From the NCBI RefSeq assembly GCF_002975175.1, contig NZ_PCNZ01000031.1, forward strand, positions 1 to 35,591: a stretch of 35,591 nucleotides of DNA, written 5' to 3'. Below the pieces are notes generated by a model, which worked only from the letters and a program-made list of their open reading frames with translations, did not search any database and was not told where the DNA came from. Numbering within the stretch: position 1 is the first letter of the stretch; every line of letters starts with the position of its first letter. Both the position numbers and the translations under genes were made by a program. This document shows positions 30,774 through 35,591 of the stretch, in pieces. This stretch comes from Bacillus sp. MYb209. GTDB taxonomy: Bacteria; Bacillota; Bacilli; Bacillales; Bacillaceae_G.

Positions 30774-31229
30774 ATGTGGAGAGAACAAGTTAGTCAGATT
30801 TCCAAAATAAGAGAGAAACGAAATAGAAAACTCAATTTACCTACCAATGAAAACGAGTTATCAAGATTTCATAAATCTGTAGTAGAAAAATTTGGTGAAG
30901 ATATACTGCCACAGCAATACTATGAATTTTTACAAACAGTTAATGGAATTGAATTTAATGGACTTAAATTTTATGGGCTTGACCAAAATTTTTTGGATTC
31001 TAAGCCAATAAATCAGGTGGATAGTTTTTTTGATGCCAATGAAACATGGGAGTCAATTAAAGACGAAGATGAGCTGGTTTTTTTTGGAGATTCAGATATA
31101 GCTTGGTATTGCTATAATGTTTCTAAAAAAAGTTTTGTCGAACTAGATAAGCCTTCAGGTGAGCATATGGAAACTTTTTGCGATTTTGATACTATGCTTG
31201 AATCTGCTTTCTCTGCAGCACTTAGTTAA
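30774..31229 (+). CDS. YrhA-like SUKH-family immunity protein
   Basis: 151 residues. WREQVSQISKIREKRNRKLN, then ILPQQYYEFLQTVNGIEFNG and LKFYGLD follow the SUKH (YrhA-like) pattern: LPxxYxxFLxxxNG. AAAAGGGG precedes the ATG, 22 bp after the HNH toxin. B. subtilis pairs HNH-type LXG toxins with the SUKH protein YobK, so the pairing makes sense. Confidence 0.75.
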   Translation: MWREQVSQISKIREKRNRKLNLPTNENELSRFHKSVVEKFGEDILPQQYYEFLQTVNGIEFNGLKFYGLDQNFLDSKPINQVDSFFDANETWESIKDEDELVFFGDSDIAWYCYNVSKKSFVELDKPSGEHMETFCDFDTMLESAFSAALS

Positions 31230-31391
31230 ATGTACAATCCGCCGTCAACTTTTAGAGGGTGGAGAATGTCGTGAGCACACAGAAGCTGATCAACCGCTAA
31301 CCGTTTAAAGGTATGAGATAATAGCAAAGGAATCTGGATATTTATTACTGGGATTAGTAAAGAAATTGAAGATTCCAAATCACTACTTCTG

Positions 31392-31426
31392 ACCTTGATT
31401 GGCTTATGCCTTTCAAGGTTTTTTTT
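31392..31426 (+). terminator. Terminator after the HNH/SUKH cassette
   Basis: ACCTTGA and TCAAGGT around a 14-base loop, then TTTTTTT. Confidence 0.7.
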
Positions 31427-31439
31427 AGAAAAGAGGGTT

Positions 31440-31496
31440 TTTCAAGGGAAGAAACCGGTTATACGTGAAATTTTAAATAAAGCAGGAGGTAAATAA
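31440..31496 (+). pseudogene. Toxin tip before YezG paralogue 4
   Basis: GKKPVIREILNKAGGK and TAA, ending within the ribosome site of the next gene. It looks like the end of a toxin that has otherwise been lost. Confidence 0.4.
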
Positions 31497-31497
31497 T

Positions 31498-31989
31498 ATG
31501 CCATTTGAAAATGAATTAAATAAACTTTATCGTAAAATTGCTGAAAAGATAAACGATATGATACCTGTTGAATGGGAAGAGTTTTACTTTAATGGTGAGG
31601 TAAAAGATGGGGAAGGAGGAGTTTATTTTTTCTATACAACCTTAGATGCAAAACAAGAATATAAATATTCACACTATATACCTAGAATGTATAATGTTGA
31701 TAGAAAAATTTATAATCAATTTCTGCATGAATTATTTGATTTGACAGTTCAATTACAACAAGTATTTATTGATAATCAACAAGAGGCGTGGTTTTCAGTT
31801 ACAATGATTGTGAATGGTGAAGGGAAATTAAAAGTTCGATTTAGTTATGTTAACTGGAATGATTCAGAATTTGGACCTTCAGATAGAATTGAATATTTTG
31901 AGTATAAATATTTAAATAGAGAACTAACAGATGAAATAGACAAAGAACTGATGGCAAGAATGGAAAAGTATGAAGAAGAGCGGTCTTAA
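31498..31989 (+). CDS. YezG/DUF600-family immunity protein, paralogue 4
   Basis: 163 residues, the most distant of the four. LNKLYRKIAEKINDMIPVEW, GGVYFFYTTLDAKQEYKYSH and the later GEGKLKVRFSYVNWNDSEFG are typical of the other DUF600 branch. CAGGAGGT precedes the ATG. Partner toxin missing. Confidence 0.75.
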   Translation: MPFENELNKLYRKIAEKINDMIPVEWEEFYFNGEVKDGEGGVYFFYTTLDAKQEYKYSHYIPRMYNVDRKIYNQFLHELFDLTVQLQQVFIDNQQEAWFSVTMIVNGEGKLKVRFSYVNWNDSEFGPSDRIEYFEYKYLNRELTDEIDKELMARMEKYEEERS

Positions 31990-32050
31990 TAAAAAAACAT
32001 CATTAAGTTTTTTATATTAGGACCGAATACATGAATGAAAAACAAAGTAT

Positions 32051-32320
32051 ATGTGGAATGACGGTATGACAATGAATGTAGAACAGCCAAAAACAGGTGG
32101 AAGACATAGAAGGACTGAGACATACGGTCGAAATATGACTAATGAGGAAAAAGCATACTACTATTCTTTAGAGCCGCGTGATGCTCTTGCTTTTGATTTG
32201 TTGAATTTGAGAAAAATATACATAGAAGATAATGTGTATAAAGAGATACTCCCAAATTTGAGAGAGTATGCTAGACAAGTAAGAGAGGATTATTATAAAA
32301 AAGAATTAAAGAAAGAATGA
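32051..32320 (+). pseudogene. C-terminal fragment of an HHMP-type toxin
   Basis: 89 residues (NVEQPKTGGRHRRTETYGRN, KAYYYSLEPRDALAFDLLNL) match the second half of the 17711 toxin (GVWHRRTFTYVLSK, LKPRDSLAFDINDLRRI). The HHMP part is missing and a stop precedes KTKYM at 32042. Not active. Confidence 0.7.
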
Positions 32321-32405
32321 TGATTTACTTTACTAGTCTAATAGTAGAAACATTATAGTTTTCAATTTTATTTGTCTTATGTTTTTCAATAATATCTAAT
32401 TTTAT

Positions 32406-32639
32406 GTAACTACTCAGCCACCCTATAAAAAATCGACTGAAAAGCATTTTTAAAATGGTCGAGAGGGACTGGCCATGCATAGAAGCGGTCAGGGCCTATT
32501 TCTGCCACGCGCAAAGTTTTAAAACAAAGAAAGACAGCGAAGTGTATGTCCATTTTTATCTTCATGGCAGAAATCTATATGATGAAAAATGAGTACCCTT
32601 TACCAAACTTGTAAATGAAATATATGGCTGAGTAGTTAC
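32406..32639. mobile_element. IS66-type MITE with 8-bp target duplication
   Basis: Perfect 15-bp terminal inverted repeats GTAACTACTCAGCCA and TGGCTGAGTAGTTAC enclose 204 bp, flanked on both sides by AATTTTAT (32398-32405 and 32640-32647). Ends beginning GTAA with 8-bp duplications are the mark of IS66-family elements. The inside holds a piece of possible coding sequence but no transposase, so it must have been moved in trans. It has inserted between the toxin remnant and its Imm30-like gene. Confidence 0.85.
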
Positions 32640-32673
32640 AATTTTATTAATTCTTTTAAAAGGAGAAGTTTAT

Positions 32674-33144
32674 ATGGACAGCAAGTCTGAGATCAAGAGA
32701 TTATATAGTTGCAGATTTTTAAAAAATCAATCGGAATGTGAAGAGTTTGACAATGTATTAGAAAACTTAGCAGATTGTGATGATGAAAAGCTTATTAAAG
32801 AGTTGTGTATAGTATTTGAGGATGAAACACAAGAGGAAGAAGTTATGTTTGGTCTAGTTCATTTTATTGAAAGTTTTGAAATGGAAAAATATCTAACAGA
32901 GATGCCAAAAGCTTTACCAAAAATGGTTGAGAGTGCAAAAGAGTGGGCAATGCTACTAAACATAAGAATTTTAAATAATGATTTATATAGAAGTGAGTAT
33001 GCTAAAATTCTTGTAGGAATGAATAGTGATATAAAATTAACAGTAATCAATTTGCTTAATGAAATTATTTCTGACGATCCTAAAAGATTCGAGGGCGTTG
33101 CTAATGAAATTCTTAGCGAGCTAAAAGAAGTTGATAGAAAATAA
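32674..33144 (+). CDS. Imm30-like immunity protein
   Basis: 156 residues, the same length as its paralogue at 18191. IKRLYSCRFLKN, EEFDNVLENLAD, LCIVFEDETQ, EMPKALPKMVESAKEWAMLL and NIRILNND fit Imm30. AAAGGAG precedes the ATG, which lies just past the MITE and its target duplication, so the MITE has displaced its original upstream link to the toxin. Confidence 0.7.
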   Translation: MDSKSEIKRLYSCRFLKNQSECEEFDNVLENLADCDDEKLIKELCIVFEDETQEEEVMFGLVHFIESFEMEKYLTEMPKALPKMVESAKEWAMLLNIRILNNDLYRSEYAKILVGMNSDIKLTVINLLNEIISDDPKRFEGVANEILSELKEVDRK

Positions 33145-33166
33145 CTAATGATGAGGAAGGGTTACT

Positions 33167-33901
33167 ATGGAAGGCTCAAAAATAATTTTATGTATACCAG
33201 GGTTATGGAAAAACAGAAGTGAAATTGTTGAATCAGTGGCAAGACAAAGTGAAGGATATATTTTTGCAGGAAATAGTATTGGTAAGCTTGGTGAACCAAT
33301 AGGATTTTTTGAAGCCGAGATTTATGGGTATGATGAACATTTGGCGGAAGCTTTCGAGATTGCAGGGAATGGTAAATTTACAGAAGAGCAACTTGATTGT
33401 ATTAAAAACCATTTCTTAACTGTATATTTAGTTGGAGAAGGCGGATCTATTGATAAAGTAGTAAAGATACTTGAAGTTGCGAATGTACTTTTAAAGGCTG
33501 GTGGACGTGGGGTTAAAGTTGAATCATCAGGTACTGCAAATACAATTGAAGAGTGGGCCAATATATATAATACAAATGATACAGTAGATTTATTTCAGGC
33601 TTTTGTAACAGTAGTAGAAGAAACAGACTTTTACTACACATGTGGAATGCATTGTTTTGGATTACCAGATGTTATTGCTTTTAAAAATCAAGTAACAACA
33701 CAATATGCTCAAGATTTGATGCGGATTTTTTGCTTATACAATCTTATTGAGCAGCCTAAATTAGAAAATGGTTCTACGTTTAGTATAGATGAGAACAGTC
33801 CGAGTTTTATTTTAAGGTATGCTGAGTGTAGACATTTCCCAGAAGATCATGTATTTTATAATAAATATGGTATATGGGCATTAGTTAAAAAAAATACTTA
33901 A
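33167..33901 (+). CDS. DUF4261-like protein
   Basis: 244 residues. IILCIPGLWKNRSEIVESVA at the start, GIEVESSG-like VKVESSGTAN in the middle and TCGMHCFGLPDVIAF near residue 165 follow DUF4261. Behind the Imm30-like gene by 22 bp with GAGGAAGGG, it is likely co-transcribed. DUF4261 proteins are seen near SUKH-type immunities; the role is unknown. Confidence 0.6.
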   Translation: MEGSKIILCIPGLWKNRSEIVESVARQSEGYIFAGNSIGKLGEPIGFFEAEIYGYDEHLAEAFEIAGNGKFTEEQLDCIKNHFLTVYLVGEGGSIDKVVKILEVANVLLKAGGRGVKVESSGTANTIEEWANIYNTNDTVDLFQAFVTVVEETDFYYTCGMHCFGLPDVIAFKNQVTTQYAQDLMRIFCLYNLIEQPKLENGSTFSIDENSPSFILRYAECRHFPEDHVFYNKYGIWALVKKNT

Positions 33902-33965
33902 GTTTATTATGAATTGTACTCTATAAAATGGCCAGTTTAATAAAAAATTTTGAGAATATGAACTA

Positions 33966-34005
33966 AAAATGACTTTGGGATATTAATCCAAAGTCATTTT
34001 TTATA
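33966..34005 (+). terminator. Intrinsic terminator, second copy of the 15195 element
   Basis: AAAAATGACTTTGG and CCAAAGTCATTTTTT. The flanking about 130 bp also match those at 15160-15300. Confidence 0.75.
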
Positions 34006-34055
34006 TTTATGCTATTGAGGAGTGCAAGCCAAAGGTTATTAGATTGTAATTTCAA

Positions 34056-34330
34056 TTTGAGGCGTATAAGAAAGAGAATCGGGAAAGTAACATGTCCTAT
34101 GAGACCTATCAAAAGAGAAGATTAGACAGCCGTGCATTTAACTATGACTCAATCAAAGATCAACAAGAACATAAGGAAGTTTGGCGTGATGAGGGGATAC
34201 TGGGCACGACGCTATTGTTAGCTGGGGCTACAGTGTTCTTTCCACTAGCTGGTGCATCATTATTTGCCTTTACAGCGAGTGTTGGTGTAATGGAAGTTTC
34301 CGGTGCAGTAATGGGAAAAGATTGTTGACA
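34056..34330 (+). pseudogene. LXG middle and pre-toxin remnant
   Basis: From FEAYKKENRESNMSYETYQK through DSRAFNYDSIKDQQEHKEVW to AGATVFFPLAGASLFAF it parallels 13230-13500. It ends at GKDC-stop because one base is missing in what should be GKDWLTQRKLD (compare GATTGGCTGACAC with GATTGTTGACAC). The next frame carries on at 34322. The N-terminus is missing. Confidence 0.75.
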
Positions 34331-34882
34331 CAACGGAAACTTGACACAAATGAACGTTGGTTACGCGATGTGTTGGGGGTCGTAGATGTAGCAGCTGTAG
34401 CTAAAGGATTGCATGCATTTGGAAATGTCACAACAGGTTTAAAATCAGGTAATAGTACTACTACAATTAAAAGTGCTTCCAAAGGTGGGGTGGAAGAAGG
34501 CGGATCTCGTTTGAAGCAGGTTGATAGTTTTCTTAGAGACCGAGCGCAAAATGCGAACCGGTTATTTGGGGAGAAACTTCCTGCAGAGGGGGCAGGTAAA
34601 GCTAGTTGGAAATTAGGAAAACCAATGAGTGAACTTACACATACAATTTCCCCTGATGCAAAAACACACCTAATTGCTGAAAATAAACCAATCAGTGGCA
34701 AAAAAGGAGTTTTAGGAACACATAATTCAGAGGAATTTTATAACAAACTAAAGTCTACGGGTAAAGATATCAACAATATGATAGATCCTAAGAATATTGT
34801 ATATGATAAAGATTTTCCAGGATTACAGACTATAGAATACAAAATACCAAAAGGTGATGGAAAAGAAGGGGTTCTTAGATGA
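34322..34882 (+). pseudogene. Pre-toxin end and first half of an EndoU toxin
   Basis: 186 residues after the frameshift: TQRKLDTNERWLRDVLG, KGLHAFGNVTTGLKSG, AQNANRLFGEKLPAEGAGKA, then a toxin domain with LTHTISPDAKTHLIAENKP and KGVLGTHNSEEFYNKL. The His residues (THT and GTHN) fit the EndoU ribonuclease family. It ends at a stop in the A/G-rich run GGAAAAGAAGGGG. The rest of EndoU lies in another frame. Confidence 0.75.
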
Positions 34883-35090
34883 ATATAAGATCATAAAATC
34901 TCCTAAAACAGTTTATGATCCTTCAAAATATAGTAATGAAGAAATGTATCAGTGGGGCTTGGAAGCAAAGACAAATGGATATTTAGATGGGTACTTGATT
35001 TGTGGTGAAGCATCAAACGGAATGAAGTTTATGGGGTATTTTAGGAATGGGAAAATTACAAACTTCCACCCAGTAACAAGTTTTGATTAA
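34854..35090 (+). pseudogene. Second half of the EndoU toxin, frameshifted
   Basis: DEYKIIKSPKTVYDPSKYSN, then WGLEAKTNGYLDG and GEASNGMKFMGYFRNGKITN, ending FHPVTSFD, is the C-terminal half of bacterial EndoU toxins. It should follow IEYKIPKGDGK of the previous frame. A one-base change in the run at about 34858-34872 splits the gene, so no whole EndoU is made unless the ribosome slips. Confidence 0.75.
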
Positions 35091-35113
35091 GATATATAGT
35101 TAGGAGAATGTTT

Positions 35114-35482
35114 ATGAACGAGAAAAAGATTATGGATGATGAATGGAATAAGAATTTTATTAGAGGGATTTTTATTAATAAATCAAGAATAATAAAATGT
35201 ATAAATGTAATTTTAACAAAAGAAGAAGTTATTTTTGATGATGTTTGTATGATAACTACTTACGGTACCTATGATGATGGTGATTCTGAAAGGTGTGAGA
35301 TGGATGAGGTTGTATTAAGTATGGAATTTCCTGGTTATCCAGAAGAGATATTATGTTTAAAATATAAAGAGTTTTTTAAATTAATAGAGTATGGCTTAGA
35401 AGAGAAGATTTCTAGATTTGAGGAGTCAGAAAAAGAAGAAATCTTAAAGGAACTTGAAAAAGCAAGGAGTTCAATTGGATAG
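35114..35482 (+). CDS. Putative EndoU immunity protein
   Basis: 122 residues from ATG 35114 (TAGGAG 7 bases upstream; the ATG at 35108 is too close). Strand-rich middle (VILTKEEVIFDDVCMITTYG) and a helical acidic end (EESEKEEILKELEKA). It lies 23 bp after EndoU. It might belong to the CdiI group that blocks EndoU toxins, but I only infer this from position. Confidence 0.6.
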   Translation: MNEKKIMDDEWNKNFIRGIFINKSRIIKCINVILTKEEVIFDDVCMITTYGTYDDGDSERCEMDEVVLSMEFPGYPEEILCLKYKEFFKLIEYGLEEKISRFEESEKEEILKELEKARSSIG

Positions 35483-35489
35483 TTTTTAG

Positions 35490-35591
35490 GGTTCTGGTGC
35501 AAATACTTAGGAAAGATATAAAGAGGCGAAAAGTTTCCTAGTGGAATCTAGTCTTAAGCAACAATTCCAAATAGTTGATGGATGAACTTCA
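35490..35591 (-). mobile_element. IS6-family (IS240-like) element, right copy, cut by the window edge
   Basis: It begins with the IS6-type end GGTTCTGGTGCAAA (35490-35503). From 35554 a minus-strand frame encodes KFIHQLFGIVA and a stop, the end of an IS240-type transposase (HQLFGLAT in the left copy). It has the same orientation as the copy at 6556. The rest is outside the window. Confidence 0.8.
35554..35591 (-). CDS. IS6-family transposase, C-terminal end (partial)
   Basis: About 12 codons ending KFIHQLFGIVA-stop, matching the end of the transposase at 6619. The gene continues beyond the window edge, so its state cannot be judged. Confidence 0.7.
   Translation of the reverse strand, partial: KFIHQLFGIVA

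Overview
The window looks like accessory DNA from the Bacillus cereus group (B. cereus/thuringiensis type). It is AT-rich, has strong AGGAGG-type ribosome sites, carries IS6-family (IS240-like) insertion sequence ends, and is dominated by LXG-type polymorphic toxin fragments and their immunity genes. Assignments come from reading the sequence and recalling families; no search was run.

Layout. (1) 1-2050: a tandemly duplicated unit of a small protein plus a lipoprotein. (2) 2050-2420: a truncated immunity gene joined to the 3' end of an IS200/IS605-family element, with the last codons of TnpB and a right-end hairpin/omega-RNA region. (3) 2415-6170, minus strand: a three-gene operon of an HscC-like Hsp70, a J-domain/TPR membrane protein and a DUF1266 protein, the same gene set as E. 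coli hscC-djlC-ybeU. (4) 6325-6495: a small membrane protein. (5) 6556-7030: an IS6-family element cut off at a 46-bp perfect palindrome. (6) 7100-35490: about 28 kb of toxin fragments and immunity genes, almost all on the plus strand. (7) 35490-end: a second IS6-family end in the same orientation, so the toxin region is bracketed by directly repeated IS6-family copies.

The toxin region is an archive of displaced cassettes. No complete LXG toxin gene is visible. Three copies of the LXG middle/pre-toxin region are present (about 10125-10720, 12866-13920, 34050-34600), all lacking the N-terminal LXG domain. Many other toxin domains have no credible start codon. Toxin types I can support are: DNA/RNA non-specific endonuclease, WHH nuclease, HNH nuclease, an HHMP-motif nuclease-like domain (twice), PD-(D/E)xK nuclease, EndoU ribonuclease, deaminase-fold pieces (three), and two C-terminal domains I cannot name. 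Immunity genes include four YezG/DUF600 paralogues, several SUKH-superfamily members, two Imm30-like, Imm22-like, Imm3-like, two DUF6985-like (one with a nonsense codon), DUF6630-like, DUF4261-like and an SseB-N-like protein. Most immunity genes are intact with good ribosome sites, while most toxins are truncated, chimeric or reduced to the last 7-20 codons. The locus therefore looks like a reservoir of immunities and silent toxin ends.

The most distinctive structure is an approximately 280-bp repeat found in whole or part at least seven times between cassettes. It carries nested inverted repeats and a strong terminator, and several copies are followed by a conserved GGTACGGGTAA junction that encodes Gly-Thr-Gly where the toxin domain starts. 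I infer that this repeat and the upstream pre-toxin homology are the recombination tracts by which the toxin ends of an LXG gene outside the window are exchanged.
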